Source: Myxocyprinus asiaticus (Eukaryota > Chordata > Actinopteri > Cypriniformes > Catostomidae). From it: DNA of 64,000 bases. The translations under genes and the position numbers were made by a program. Below, one piece after another: positions 1 to 44,850 of the stretch. The stretch's first letter is position 1; every line of letters starts with the position of its first letter. The stretch spans positions 18,507,501-18,571,500 of the forward strand of contig NC_059351.1 of NCBI RefSeq assembly GCF_019703515.2, in the 5' to 3' direction. The notes below the pieces were generated by a model that saw only the letters and a program-made list of their open reading frames with translations, was not told the DNA's origin and did not search any database.

Positions 1-130
1 AAAAAGGTCTTAAGTCTTAAATTTGATTTTTATAAACTCTGCAGTAACCCCGAGTATGCATTCTCTTGATTCCAAGTATGTTTCCAAAACTGTACAAGTC
101 TGTGTGTGTTTTATTTGTTTCTTTTTTTAG

Positions 131-178
131 GCTCATCATACAGTGTGGAGAAAACTACGCAAAAGAGCAGAGAAACTA
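131..178 (+). CDS. mrpl39: mrpl39 penultimate coding exon
   Basis: Starts after a polypyrimidine tract and AG (CTTTTTTTAG), is 48 nt in phase 0, and ends at a consensus GTAAGA donor. It encodes AHHTVWRKLRKRAEKL. Confidence 0.78.
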
Positions 179-1320
179 GTAAGAAATATTGCAGTTTAAC
201 AGGCTAAAGGAATGACCAGGTTTAATACCAATTAAAGGGATAATTTACTCACTCTCATGTTGTCCCAAATCCAGACATTCTATTTGATGCGCAACACAAA
301 ATGAAACCGTTAAATGAATATCCAGAGCCGTTTGTTTTTGTTTTTTTTCTCAATACAATGGCAGTGACAGATATTTCCTCACTTTAAAGCCAAAAAAAAA
401 AAAAAGACCCGAAAGTATCGTACACTATATTGCCAGAAGTTTGTGGACACCATATGTGCTTGATGAACATTTGATTTAAAAACCTTAGACATCCGTTTCC
501 CCCTTTGCTGTAATAACAGCTTCCACTCTTTTGGGAAGGCTTTCCACTATACTGTATGTAGTAACATGGCTGCAGGGATATGCTCTCATTTAGACACAAG
601 GCTATCAGTGAGGTCAGGAACTGATGTTGGTTGATGGGGCCTGACTTACAGTTGCTGTTCCAGTTCACCCCAAAAGTGATCAGTGGGGTTCAAGTCTGGG
701 CTTTGTGAAGGCCAGTCAATTTCTTCCACACCAGACACAGTAAACCATTTCTTTATGAACCTCACTTTGTTCACAGGGGCATTGTCATGCTGGAACAGAA
801 AAGGGCTATCCCCAAACAGTTGCCACAAATTTGGAAGCACACAAAGCCCAAGCCATTACATAAAGAAATATTAAAATTAGTCTTTACTGGATTTAATGGA
901 GTAACCAAATTAGTTAATTAGAAGGGGGTGTCCACAAACTTTTGGCCATATAGTGTAAGCAGTCCATGCGACTCGTGTGCAAAATTTAAAGTCTTCTGAT
1001 GGCATACGACCCAAAACTGAAGTCATTTATCAGTGAAAATTTTGACATCTGTGCATCCTAGCGCTATGAGAAAAGATTGTGCACATTGGTTTGCATGTGC
1101 ACGAGAACTTGCGTTTTTTAGGGAAAATATTCTAAATTCTTTAATAGACAATAATGGTTTGCAATTAAGTATTTTTAAGTTGTGTATGTAAGACTATCAA
1201 ATCTTGTGCTGCCTCTATTTTATTATATTTATATATTTTCTCTTGTCGCAGGTAGAGATTCCCTCAATCAAGACAGTGACTCTCACATCTGAAGCCACAC
1301 CCCCTCCACCTAAGCAGTAA
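131..1320 (+). CDS. mrpl39: mrpl39, last two coding exons (partial gene)
   Basis: Mitochondrial large ribosomal subunit protein L39, a structural component of the mitoribosome in the matrix. Only the C-terminus is in the window: exon 131-178 reads AHHTVWRKLRKRAEKL, then exon 1252-1320 reads VEIPSIKTVTLT and ends PPPPKQ-stop. The AHHTVWRKL stretch with its basic follow-on is the recognisable part; human MRPL39 has a similar segment near its C-terminus. The frame is continuous across a GT-AG intron (donor GTAAGA at 179, acceptor CTTGTCGCAG ending 1251). Upstream exons lie left of the window. The last intron carries a small Tc1-like element (423-955). In human this gene is oriented opposite to JAM2; here both are on the + strand. 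The identification rests on a short segment but is supported by the neighbours. Confidence 0.8.
232..305 (+). repeat. end of a foldback repeat (family of 7196-7940)
   Basis: TTAAAGGGATAATTTACTC, the following CTCTCATGTTGTCCCAAA and an 'AACACAAA' motif match the terminal segment of the foldback repeats at 7196, 40780 and 63166. Only one end is present. Confidence 0.5.
423..955 (-). mobile_element. Tc1/mariner-like element, internally deleted
   Basis: Terminal inverted repeats of about 29 bp (CACTATATTGCCAGAAGTTT on the left, its near complement ending at 955) are flanked by TA on both sides (421-422 and 956-957), the Tc1/mariner target duplication. On the minus strand, about 646-840 encodes a transposase remnant with FQHDNAPVNK and [10 protein letters not shown], the DDE-domain motifs of Tc1 enzymes. 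The 533-bp length means most of the transposase is gone, so the element is non-autonomous. It lies in the last mrpl39 intron. Confidence 0.9.
1252..1320 (+). CDS. mrpl39: mrpl39 last coding exon
   Basis: Starts after TCTTGTCGCAG, phase 0, 22 codons plus TAA stop at 1318-1320. The tail is proline-rich (TPPPPKQ). An AATAAA lies 40 bp downstream. Confidence 0.78.
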   Translation, partial: VEIPSIKTVTLTSEATPPPPKQ

Positions 1321-1359
1321 TCTATTCCCACAGCTTTCAGTATCTGTATTATATTGTTG

Positions 1360-1365
1360 AATAAA
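1360..1365 (+). promoter_or_regulatory. mrpl39 poly(A) signal
   Basis: Canonical AATAAA 40 bp after the mrpl39 stop codon, followed by a T/GT-rich stretch from about 1425. This implies a very short 3' UTR. Confidence 0.7.
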
Positions 1366-1573
1366 TGTGTTTGCAACATGTGGAAAATACATCTTTAGTA
1401 TTTTGGTCAGTGTGGTGATGCTCTTTTTTTTTTTTATTGTCCAGGTCTATTAAACTATTCAAAAATACATAAAAATGCAATTCACACAAATTCAGTTACT
1501 TGAATAAATATATTATATTTTCAATTTCAGAGTTTTAAGTCATTTTGGTATTTTTTTTTATTTTTTTTTTAGG

Positions 1574-2430
1574 GGCATTATAGTTACACTATGTAACTTT
1601 TGGCCCTCTAGCTGTTGAAGCATAGCACTGCAAGTTACTTGCAGAAGAGCACTGTTTTGTTTGTGTGCTGGGCTTAGGCTGTGCTCTTCTGCACTGATGA
1701 ATGTGATGGTTTGAGGAGAACCGGTGTAACCATGGTTACAGGTAATGAACTTGTCAGAGCGAATGTCACTACTACAAAACTCGCCCCCTCCCCTCAAAAA
1801 ATAAATAACGAAAGGAAGAAAAAGCTGGATATCTGAAAAATATGTCTTATTAGCAGGTAAGTAGCATTTCTTCCTCTCTTGTTTTGACATATTGAAAACA
1901 ATTGTTTCAAAATAAATAACGTTACTAAAGTTAGGCAATGCTGACATTAGATAACGATTGCTAGTTATATCAGATAGTCAAACGGCGCAAACTTTTATAA
2001 CTTGGCTAGCAGGCAAATAGACTAAGGTAACTGGTTTAGAGATTGGCATTATTACCAGCATAAAGTAAAAAAAAAATAATAATAATTCCCATTGTCCTTA
2101 CTCAAATTTGGAACGATCCATGGTTAATGCTGCTTATTTATTGTGGCTACAACCTGTCAGCTTCAAACTACCACTGCACATATACATGTGCTGTAGTAGC
2201 TCCGGACCTTCTCTTTATTTACAAACATGACGTAATGCACAGATGACTGACAGTAGTATGCAATTTTCTACCAAATCCGTCCCGACAGCTCCAAAATAAT
2301 TCTAGGCTTGCCATAGTGAATCGTGGTAAGGCAAAAACATGGCTTGGAGGACAGATTGTTGATGTACTTGATCATTAATGAAATTTTTTTCATTTTTAAC
2401 AAAAAAAATCTTACATTGTGTAGCTTATGT
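1574..2430. repeat. possible MITE with weak terminal inverted repeats
   Basis: TTACACTATGTAACTTTTGG near 1575 is roughly complementary to TTACATTGTGTAGCTTATG near 2411. The interior has no coding sequence. The inverted repeats are imperfect and no clear target duplication is visible. Confidence 0.35.
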
Positions 2431-4306
2431 AAAAAATGTCATGTGATGTAACTGTCCAGAGATAGTAAAAAAATATGAAAATCTCATTAAAAGCTGAAGT
2501 TTTTGAAAAAATAAATGTTGCGTAAGTAGTGCAGAATAATCTTTTATTAATATTTCTAAAAAAAAAAAAAAAAAAAGCAATGAAACAATTGTTTTAAAAT
2601 AGAATTAATTCTTGGAAAAACTTTATCCACCAAATCAATGTCATGTGGTGTAACCAACGTTTAGGTAGACATTTTATGTTGACATAAAAACCAAAATAGA
2701 GAGGACTCCTTTACACCACAAAATATTTAGTCATAATTTTTTAAAATTTATTTTTATTTTATTTTTTGTAGAAAATGCAAAAAATTATTTAATTTGAAAC
2801 AAAATTGGACACAGTTTTCATTTGTATCACCTCTGGCAACCTAATTTGTCAATGACCCGTTTTTGTGCACATCTTAAGTGACAGAGGACCACAACAGGCA
2901 CATGAAATGAAACAATAATTAAAAAGTTCCCATTTATTTCATCCATGAAAATTGGACATATTTAACATTTAATAATATCCACTTAAAAAAAAAAAAAAAA
3001 AAAAAAAGCACTTAATTGAACTCATTTAATTTTTTTTTTTAACTTAATTAAAATGTACTATTTCCAAAAGTCGCTTTTAATAATATTAGGCAGAATTTCC
3101 AAATGACACCTAATGGACAATTTAAAGCCTGAGTTTTTTTTTTTCTTAATCATGGAAGACAAAATAAATGTTTTAATTATTGGTTTATTTAATCATTTAA
3201 AATTAAATTGGTACATTTAACTATTGATATTATTATTGATTTAAATTTTTCATTGTAAATACTCTGGTCCTCCATACTCCAAAGGCGTTACTGTCAAGAA
3301 AATGTTTAAATTGCCAGATGTTAAAGCCAACATGAAACAGCAATCGAAACCCAATATCTTCTATAATGTGATATATTTTTGAGTGCAACAAGATATTGAA
3401 AGAGAAAATCTCGGCGGGACTTGATTTTATTCATGGGGAATTGATTGGAACTTTAACAGTTGGTGTTTCAAAGCAGAATGGAGCTGAATGTGAGTTTACT
3501 AAAACAAAGCTTAAATTGCTATTTGGCTTTTGCTTAACATTGTCCAATAGCCTGTGTGGCCTTGATATCATCCTAAAAGGAAAGTTGTTTCAGAGGTGGA
3601 GCAAGTCACTACTTTTTGATGAAAGGCTACAAAGACAAACATTTAATGTACGCGGATGTATTGGTCAAAATAGTAAGACCAGGAATGTGTATTAAAGTTT
3701 GGTTTATTTTGTATTTAACGTGTTGAGTATTTTTTATATTTGTACAACAGTCAGTCTGATCACACGTAGCCATGATTTTTGAACAAATATTTGGTGTGAT
3801 ATGAGAGCATGTTTCTACATCTGCTGGAGTTTAAACCCTCAGAGGACTCATGCTTGAGTCTGAAGCCTTCTGCATGTGTTAGCTTGTTTTACTCTGACTT
3901 GTCAGAGCTCAGTGTGTGTGTGAGAGAAAAATAAGTGGTCAGCACTTTGCCAGGGCGAAGACAAAAGCTCTGTTGTAAATGTGACTGTCAGGACTGTAGC
4001 AGCTGCAGCGTCTTGTCGCATGCAGACAGGTGCACAGTGTGTGTGTGTGTGTGTGTGTTTAAATGCCACAGGACTCTTGATTATTTCAATCCATCACAAT
4101 TTAACACTCGATTACAAGCAACAAGGCAGAACTTTTCATAGCAGACAACCTCAATGTGAGATGTGTACAGTAATGCATGTATTCAGTCACACGTGATGTT
4201 GCTGTTGATTTCTGGCACTGCAGCCAGGCACTGGCATGATGGAGGATACATGATACTTTACTGCCCCTGGGGCAAAACACTGCAGAGCAGCTGTTCTGCC
4301 CGGCAA

Positions 4307-4310
<4 letters not shown>

Positions 4311-4364
<54 letters not shown>
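4311..4364. repeat. (GT)n microsatellite
   Basis: About 27 uninterrupted TG units, followed by a short CA run at about 4396-4410 and preceded by a shorter TG tract near 4038-4057. Confidence 0.98.
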
Positions 4365-4365
<1 letters not shown>

Positions 4366-4735
4366 CACACCCAGACCCTTTAAAGACAAATGCATACACA
4401 CACACACACACTCTCTCTTTGCTTGAACTCAGGCCAAGAGATGTTTGAATAGATGCTTGTGTGACCCTGTGAACTATGACAAGCATGTTATTATAGGAAT
4501 GTTGTGAAATCCAGGCTTTACAGTGGTCAGCTGTGCTCTCCAAAACAAACACTGGAACTCTATTAGATCTATTCAGTATGAAAAAACAAAACAAAACACT
4601 ACCCTTCTCATATTAATGTTTCCTACCAGTGTCTTGACTTTACAATTACAGAAAATTATGGTATTAGGTAGTTTTGGATATGTTCTGTTGCGATACCATG
4701 ATATTATTTAAGATTGAGTGTGGTAATCATTCAAT

Positions 4736-5250
4736 ACAATTGGTTTATATATTGAATTTTGCTGATGCGATAACTAAAGTAGTAAAAAAGCCGATAACCG
4801 ATTAATCGGCTGATGCTTATTGAATTAGTTTTTTTTTTCCTAAGAAAATTTTCATAGTCTTTCCTTACTGAGACGGGCACACAAATAGAGGCTTAAAGTG
4901 TCCAAATTGAATAAAATCCCAAATGCACTTAATTGTGCAACCAAAATCGAAATAGTTACCACAGTAAATTAAGATTCAGTGCATAAAATGGGACTTTTAT
5001 CTATAAAGAAGTCTGAAACACGCCAGGACTACTATTTTGAAATGTATGTGCTCCAAGCTGCTCACACAACAGTTAAGCCAGGGAAACAAAACGTGCACTC
5101 TTCCGATAATCTATAAACATAGTCATATAACAAATTTAAGCAGTAATTCATCAATAGTAGATCATGTGGGGAAAAAAGCTATCTGCATTAATTTCAGCTG
5201 ACTTTTGGAACTATCGGTTATCAACACCGATATATCGGTGGACCTCTATA
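4736..5250 (+). repeat. hAT-like element fragment (family of 9440-11890)
   Basis: The interior has the AATAAAATCCCAAATGCA and TAAATTAAGATTCAGTGCAT motifs also found at about 9630-9690, and in inverted form at about 43870-43990. It ends near ATCGGTGGACCTCTAT at about 5230. No coding capacity. Confidence 0.6.
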
Positions 5251-6329
5251 TCAAAGCACCATGGTATTACTCTTTAATAACATTACTGTACCATGGTACT
5301 GTTACAGTACTTTTTTGTAAGGGTGTTTTTGTTACTGTAGTAATTTTTGAGGAAACTATGGTTACAATAATAGATTATATTAACCTTCTTTGGCAAAATT
5401 GCATTTGAAAATGTTGAGTCTTTTCTCTTGATATTTTATTTTTTCACCAAAGTGCTTCAGTGGTGTCATTTAGTCCAACACAAATAAGACTTTCCAACAA
5501 GGTCATCGCTAACTACAGTGGCTGTTGTTTTTCCTTTTATATCCATGACTGACCGGACTAATTACCTATAAATTCATTCTTAATTAGAACCTATCATTAG
5601 AGGCAGTGTTTGTGTCTGGTCCTTCAAAATAGCCCTTTGTTTGGACAAACAAAGCCAAACCCAGGTATAACTTAAGATGATTCACCCTATACATTTTCTG
5701 ATCCAAGAGTTGGCGTAAATCGTGCAAACCACTCAAAGCCGTGTGTCACATTGATTTTTACCATGATTATGGGGTGTTTGTTAAATCACCGCACTGCCTC
5801 ATGTTGCTTATTGCTTTTATAAAATGGCAGCAACAGCAACATGATAAAATACACCGAAGTTCATTAAACTAGTCACATTGACATTAATAGGTTAACAGGG
5901 ATTATAAACAACTCTTTCGCCAAGTTATTTAGTTCATAAAATGACTTAACATGGATTATCAAATCAAATTTTAAATTTTACTAATGTTTTACTGAAAATA
6001 AGTAACAATAAACAGTTCTTCCGCCACGTAATGTAGTTCATCAGGCCGCGAGCGGTTGCTAAGCAACTAAACAACAAGGCGCATTCACATAAATCTCAAC
6101 TGATGTGAAGCGGTCACAGGTGTGCAGGCTCAACCAATCACATTTCAGAGCCGGAACTATACGTTTTATTGTTTATTTCTTTTGATTGAAAATGCGACCG
6201 AAATGTTGTCAGATTTCTCGTACTGCATCCTACAGATTTTAGAGCACTTATTAAATATGAATTCATACTATTAATTATATACGCCTGTTTGTTTGTATGA
6301 TTAACGTTGTAATGAGTGTTATGTAATTA

Positions 6330-6562
6330 GCGCTGTTCCCGCCCTCTACACTCCAGCAGTCACACGCGCGCGCTTAGTTCAGTTCAGAGACAGACTAAGC
6401 AGTGTTGGACGGCTGACAGAGGTGCACACGCTCTTTTTCCGACACATTCTAAAAAGCATTATATTGTGACAATAGACCTATACTGGGGATATAACTCTTC
6501 TATAAGTGTTTGTATCGTTCTTTCTTGGATTCTTCTGGAGAGTTCAGCAGTTTCTGGAGAAC
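6330..6562 (+). promoter_or_regulatory. jam2 distal promoter and 5' UTR (putative)
   Basis: A local rise in G+C and CpG (TTCCCGCCCTC at about 6337, CACGCGCGCGC at about 6363) in otherwise AT-rich DNA, immediately upstream of the ATG at 6563. The position fits a TATA-less promoter. The transcription start cannot be fixed from sequence. Confidence 0.45.
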
Positions 6563-39862
<33,300 letters not shown>

Positions 39863-40280
39863 TGGCGAATGAGATTCATGTCTGTGACGCTGGAACCAAA
39901 GGAACTTTGTCAATCAGCACCACAGCAACTGTAATTGGATGGAAATACAAAATGTTTTCACTCTTGCAATAATTCTCCAAATGAAAACTAAACGGACTGC
40001 TTTGAGAGTTTGATTCTATACTGCCCTCATGTAAACAATTACACAGATGTAACCAGTGCGCCCCCTGCTGGCCAAGGGTGAGAATTACCATGTGCGCCCC
40101 TAGTGGCCTATATGGTTCGTCATCGCTGAAGAGAACCAAACTGTTTCACGGCCTGTGCAACCTTGTGCCTTAACGAGACAGAGAATCTGTAATCATTGTC
40201 AGACATGTCTGTGCCTTTTTTTATTTTTATTATTTGTACTGAATATCATGTCTGTTTTCAACTTGCTGTATATTTTCATT

Positions 40281-40290
40281 AATAAATAAA
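40281..40290 (+). promoter_or_regulatory. jam2 poly(A) signals (overlapping)
   Basis: AATAAATAAA contains two overlapping AATAAA hexamers about 420 bp after the jam2 stop codon. The cleavage site is probably near 40305. Confidence 0.75.
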
Positions 40291-40375
40291 CTTTTACGTT
40301 TGATGCACTGTTGTAAACATACAATGAAGTAAATTCACACCAACACAGCACACAAGGACTTTTAAACCAAGGTCT

Positions 40376-40381
40376 TTTATT
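40376..40381 (-). promoter_or_regulatory. atp5pf poly(A) signal
   Basis: AATAAA on the minus strand (TTTATT on +), 54 bp after the atp5pf stop codon. Cleavage near 40355 would leave only about 50 bp to the jam2 3' end. Confidence 0.7.
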
Positions 40382-40434
40382 AAATATCTACTTCACAATC
40401 TCTCCATCAGGGTTTTGTTCTGACATCCTGATAT

Positions 40435-40466
40435 TCATTTAGTCGTCACCTCCTCAAGTTTGGGTT
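40435..40466 (-). CDS. atp5pf: atp5pf last coding exon
   Basis: 32 nt after acceptor GTCTTCAACAG. A split GAA codon, then PKLEEVTTK and TGA (40437-40435). Confidence 0.88.
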
Positions 40467-43132
40467 CTGTTGAAGACAAACAAACTCATGAGAAACATGT
40501 AGATCAGTTATTAATCGTTGCTTAAACACAAATCACTAGTTTAGCCATCCAGACTAGCCTAGAACGCATGCAAACCATGTAACATTCACAAAGTTCAGTT
40601 GCAAGAAACACTGTAGTGTTCATCTGTAGTAAAAAATCATCTGTCAAAGATCGTCTTGTGCGAAAAATTGTTTAATAAACGAGCTAAAAGCTTAATCAGC
40701 ACAACAGCCAATGTCTAGATATTGTACAAGTTAAGTTTAGATCAGAAAGAGAATCAACGATGTGCCTGATTTTTCAACAGAGGATTAGTTCACCCCAAAA
40801 TTATTCTCTCACCATTTACTCACCCTCATGCCATCCCAGATGCAGAACACAAATTTAAATTAACAATATTTCAGTTCTGTAGGTCCATTCAATGCTCCAT
40901 AATGCACAAAGGCAGCATAAAAGTAATCCATAAGACTCCAGTGGTTTAATCTATGTTTTCAGAAGTGATATGATAGGTGTTGGTGAGAAACAGATAAATA
41001 TTTAAGTCCTTTTTTACTATAAATCTTCACCTTTGACCAGCTCTAAACAGTAGGTGGTTGAATATGAAAGTGTATATTTATAGTAAAAAAAATAATAATT
41101 TTCTTTTTTTTCTTTTTAACATATTTATCTGTTTCTCAACCACACCTATCATATCGTTTCTGAAACATTGATTTAACCACTGGAGTCGTATGGTTTACTT
41201 TTATGCTGCCTTTGTGCATTATGGAGCATCAAATTTCAGGTCACCCTTCACCTGCATTGTATGGACATACAGAGCTGAAATATTCTTCTAAAAATCTCCA
41301 TTTGTGTTCAACAGAAGAAAGTCATACACATCTGAGAGGGCAAGGAGGAGAGTAAATGATGAGAATTTTCATTTTTAGGTGAACTATCCTTTTAAAATTT
41401 TAAACCAGACATAAAATGTGAGAGTCCTGACTGGTTTATTAATGTGGTCTTTCATTCTTGTAAGAATTTATTATTATACATCAGTTAATTTACTGATAAA
41501 TTTAAAAAATATAAATAAAAATAACAAATAGGTTGACGATATTCCTTTAGTATTTTCATAACATTCTGCAGTAAAGTTGAATACTTGATTAGTTAACACA
41601 ATCAATATGAACTAACAAACAATACTTGGATTAATGCTGAGAAAGTTCATTTCACCATATTTTGATACAAGGGTTGTCAATTAATCATAATTAATCACAA
41701 ACATTTTCTGTAAGGCCCCCAAATCAAGATAAGTCATATTAATAATGCATACTACTTCAAATTTTTATAAATATATTAAGTAGGGCCTATATATAATATG
41801 GATTGAAATTCACTGAAATAATTGCTTTATTGAAGCAAATGAATAAAGCATTAATAAGACAATACAAAAAGTGGCGTAAGAACACAATATAATGTTTGAT
41901 TTCTTCTCATATCATCAAACAAGCCTTCAATTGAGAGCATTCTGTTTTTTGAGTTCGTCAATGTGTCTAGTTTTCACAGGACGCGCTCGTGTTCCGTCTG
42001 CGCTATTTTTAAATTGTCACTATGTACATGTGCGTGCCTCAGACGGACGCGTTTGGAGCATCTCACTGGTATTCACTGGCATTTTTAGGATGCTGTGTCA
42101 AGTTAAAAGTAGTATAAACTTTGAAAATCGCATCTCAAGATTCCTGTATTTTATTGTGCTCCCTCAGTGAGCGGTTTTCATTCTGTGGCTGCGTTGCTTG
42201 TGAGGTTTGTTGAGGCACGCGCCACCTATTGACGCGGCTTGTTAAAACAGATGTACTTCAAGCTTGAATTGCTCATATGGAAGGAAAATCCGTACCTTTA
42301 ATAAGAGAATATATGTACGCGTCAAGGAGCATGACTAATTGCGTAATTTTTTTTTTAAACACTATTTTTTATATAATTAAAATCGCACTAAATTAAGGCA
42401 TTAAATCAACAGCCCTAGTAACATTAATAATGTAACAATACATTATGAACTGATGGTGTGTTCACGTCATGTCAGAATTATCGTTACTGCGCTTATGCCT
42501 TCGTAGAACTTTTAAGTACATGCTGTAAATGTACTTTTTTCTATGAAAGCTCTGACTTGACAGTTGTGACTTCCATGTAAAAAGAACCAACACGTCTTTA
42601 TAGTCTGATAACAAACACCCACCTGGGAATTTGAACTGTGGGAACTGGGTCAGATCTCCACCTCCATATAATCGCTGTAGTTTGGTCATCTCCTCCATCA
42701 GGTTCTTCTGATAGGCCGGTCCAGCATCAACCACACCACCAACTGACCTATCAGAGGAAGAGAACAACAGAACACAGAATTACCTGACTAAACATAAATA
42801 ACACACTCAACACAAGACTGTTTTCCACAACAAAAAGTTTGTATCGAGTGACTGACATTGCACACATATCATGAGCAGCTAATGAAAATATGTTTTCCGA
42901 ACAATAAAACTGAACAATGATATTTAGTTTGAATATATGGCTTTATAACAAAGGTTACAGACTTGCTCTTGGTGTTGTACTCTCTGATCTTGTCCAAGAA
43001 GAGTTTCTGTACAGGATCCAGGTCTTTGGCCTTGTTAAAGACGACAGCGGACAGTCCGATGTTCCTGCGAAGGGTGATGGTCACTGCTGAACGAAAGAGA
43101 GACGACAGCTGGAAGAGCCGACGAAGAGCCAT
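40435..43132 (-). CDS. atp5pf: atp5pf (ATP synthase coupling factor 6, mitochondrial), complete
   Basis: F6 subunit in the peripheral stalk of mitochondrial F1Fo ATP synthase. Three coding exons (170, 125 and 32 nt) give 108 residues, the human length. The N-terminus MALRRLFQLSSLFRSAVTI is a basic, Ser/Arg-rich mitochondrial presequence, followed by LRRNIG as in human. The mature part has DPVQKLFLDKIREYNTKSK, then GGVVDAGPAYQKNLMEEMTK, LQRLYGGGDL, FPQFKFP and the end EPKLEEVTTK. Conserved KLF.DKIREY and FP.FKF motifs identify the family. It converges on jam2 and is followed upstream by app on the same strand. The two introns hold repeats. Confidence 0.95.
40780..41397. repeat. foldback element (family of 7196-7940)
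   Basis: Left arm ATTTACTCACCCTCATGCCA with TCCCAGATGCAGAACACAAA, and right arm CTGAAATATTCTTCTAAAAA ... GTGAACTATCCTTTTAAA. The block AAGACTCCAGTGGTTTAATC is shared with the other copies. Lies in the atp5pf intron. Confidence 0.75.
41669..42416. repeat. hAT-like MITE with (A)GGGYTGTCAA ends
   Basis: The left GGGTTGTCAATTAATCATAA and the right GGCATTAAATCAACAGCCCT are inverted. The interior G+C-rich part (about 41980-42240) has no intact gene. The right third matches 53671-53862 (GTTGCTTGTGAGGTTTGTTG). No clear target duplication. Confidence 0.6.
42623..42747 (-). CDS. atp5pf: atp5pf middle coding exon
   Basis: 125 nt between acceptor CTCTGATAG and donor GTGGGT. Encodes SVGGVVDAGPAYQKNLMEEM, TKLQRLYGGGDLTQFPQFKF and P. 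Confidence 0.92.
42963..43132 (-). CDS. atp5pf: atp5pf first coding exon
   Basis: ATG at 43132-43130, six bases after acceptor CTGTAG, so the start codon lies just inside exon 2 of the transcript. 170 nt ending AGCAA before a GTCTGT donor. This is the only donor whose phase joins exon 2 in frame (AA+G = K). It encodes the presequence and KLFLDKIREYNTKSK. Confidence 0.9.
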
Positions 43133-43446
43133 GATGCTACAGACAAGAAATAAATTATATTAGCTGATGGAAAAGTATTTTGTGTGCACAACTCTGTGCG
43201 TGAGAATCAGTTAACTCTGCTAAAGCTATGCTTTACTCATTTTGACCACACCAAACATTTCGGTTGTAATTGAGAATTAGAAAACAATATCCTTAGTGGT
43301 AGAACCATGGCATTTTTGGTACTGTAAGGGTACTTTTTTTCATCATGTCTCCAACTTCATATCTTGTGCATGATAAAAAAAAAAAATATATATATATATA
43401 TTTTTTTTTTTAAATCTCAGGTAAAATATATGCACACAAAATTAGT

Positions 43447-44110
43447 GATAGACCGATGTTGTTTTTAAATGACCAATACGATACTGATTAATTTAGTTTT
43501 AGATTTAGTTTTAGCTTTGGACAACTTAATCATTTATCACCAACCTCTGGTAAACTGCTTTACAAAACTAATAATGTGCACAGTCTACAAATAAGTAATT
43601 TGACTAGTTTTAGTTGCAATATAGGCCTACACTTGGTCAAAGCCCCTCAGTTAATTAATATTTGAAATGTAAAGTCATGTGTGTCCAACTTTATGAGTAA
43701 ACCCAATATTAAAGGATAGATAAAGCCAAGCATCATGTGGAACAGTGTAAATATTGGTTAAATATTATCATTTAAACCAATAAGCGGTTTATCTCTACAC
43801 AATATGCTTAATCTGGTGAATATACAGGCTATAAAGCGCTTAATTTGGTAAATACCTCATTTCAAAATAAGAGTCACCAATGTGATTCAGGATTGTTAAC
43901 AGTTAAAAGTCCTGCATTTTTAATGAATAAATCTTAATTTTTGCTGGTTATCATTAAGAGTTTGGTTGAACAATAAACTGCATCTAGTATTTATTTTGGA
44001 CTCTTGTAGCATCTATGTCTGTGCCCGTCATAGTAAGGCAAATCTGTAACATTCTCTAAATAGATTTTTAAAACTATTGTCCAATTAATCGGTTAACGGC
44101 CTTTTCCCCC
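43447..44110 (-). repeat. hAT-like MITE (family of 9440-11890), inverted
   Basis: AGTGATAGACCGATGTTGTT at one end and CCAATTAATCGGTTAACGGCC at the other. The middle (CATTTCAAAATAAGAGTCAC; AATGAATAAATCTTAATTTT; AACTGCATCTAGTATTTATT) is the complement of motifs at about 9610-9760 and 4890-5045. Lies in the 5' UTR intron of atp5pf. Confidence 0.6.
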
Positions 44111-44739
44111 ACCTTAGTTGCCATTATTGGTAGAATCCACTATCAGTCGTCATCTACTCTATAAAAGACGAAACTGGACTTTTTATCAAATTATTATTTA
44201 CAAAATCATGATTATTTCGTAGCTAAAAACGATGTAAATACTGTTTAGACACTTTACTAAAGAAGGGTCATGGTACAGAATGACTGTAATTTTCATGTTC
44301 CATAGTATTTATTTGGTACTTCAAGGAATATCATGATATATATGAAAGTACCGCAGTATTTCCTACTGATGCCATCTCAGTTATTTATTGTAAAGCGTGT
44401 CAATATTAAAACAGCTCGCGATCACATGACCTATGCACTGAAATCTTTCAATTGCGTTATTAACTGTGCTGAAAGTAAAAACGAAATAAACATCAGTTCT
44501 TTACAGGTATGAGTGTTTCTACGGTGATATCAGTGAGTTAAACAGAGACTCGAGCTGATTATAATGCGCTCGCTGTCTGACCCTCACGAGACATAAACAC
44601 AAACTAAACCGCTTCTGCTGCTCATCAAAACATCCGCATGCGTTTAAAATGACCACACGAGTTAACATATGGCTATATAATAGTCACTATTGCATTCTAA
44701 TCAGCAATACGTTGAATAAAACAGTAAATCATCAGTCAC

Positions 44740-44850
44740 CTTGTGCTTGACACTCGAGCCGCGGGTGCACGAACTGCTTCCAGATCACAGCGAGGGTTTA
44801 TGGGTATGACCAGAGATACTTTATACTCTAGTAACAACCTCCTTGTTTTT
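44740..44850 (-). promoter_or_regulatory. atp5pf 5' UTR exon and promoter (putative)
   Basis: On the minus strand a non-coding exon would end CTCAAGCACAAG at 44740 before the donor GTGACT, pairing with the acceptor at 43138-43137. G+C is locally raised (CTCGAGCCGCGGGTGCACG). The start site is not visible. The right limit is approximate. Confidence 0.5.

Larger units (their letters stand above)
1381..6329. other. mrpl39-jam2 intergenic region
   Basis: About 5 kb with no exon-like coding sequence that I recognise. It is AT-rich with many homopolymer runs and holds a possible MITE (1574-2430), a GT microsatellite (4311-4364) and a hAT-like fragment (4736-5250). The open stretch at 3396-3695 has no recognisable domain. 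Confidence 0.6.

Noticed and set aside
2124..2136. GTTAATGCTGC as a miR-155-like sequence
   Set aside because: miR-155 maps near this block in vertebrates, but the match to its 5' end fails after a few bases and no hairpin is seen.
3396..3695. 99-codon open frame on + strand
   Set aside because: No recognisable domain, no gene-like neighbours or splice context; intergenic AT-rich DNA, probably chance or repeat-derived.
4101..4594. Open frames rich in His-Thr or Cys-Val repeats
   Set aside because: Translations of a GT/CA microsatellite; not genes.
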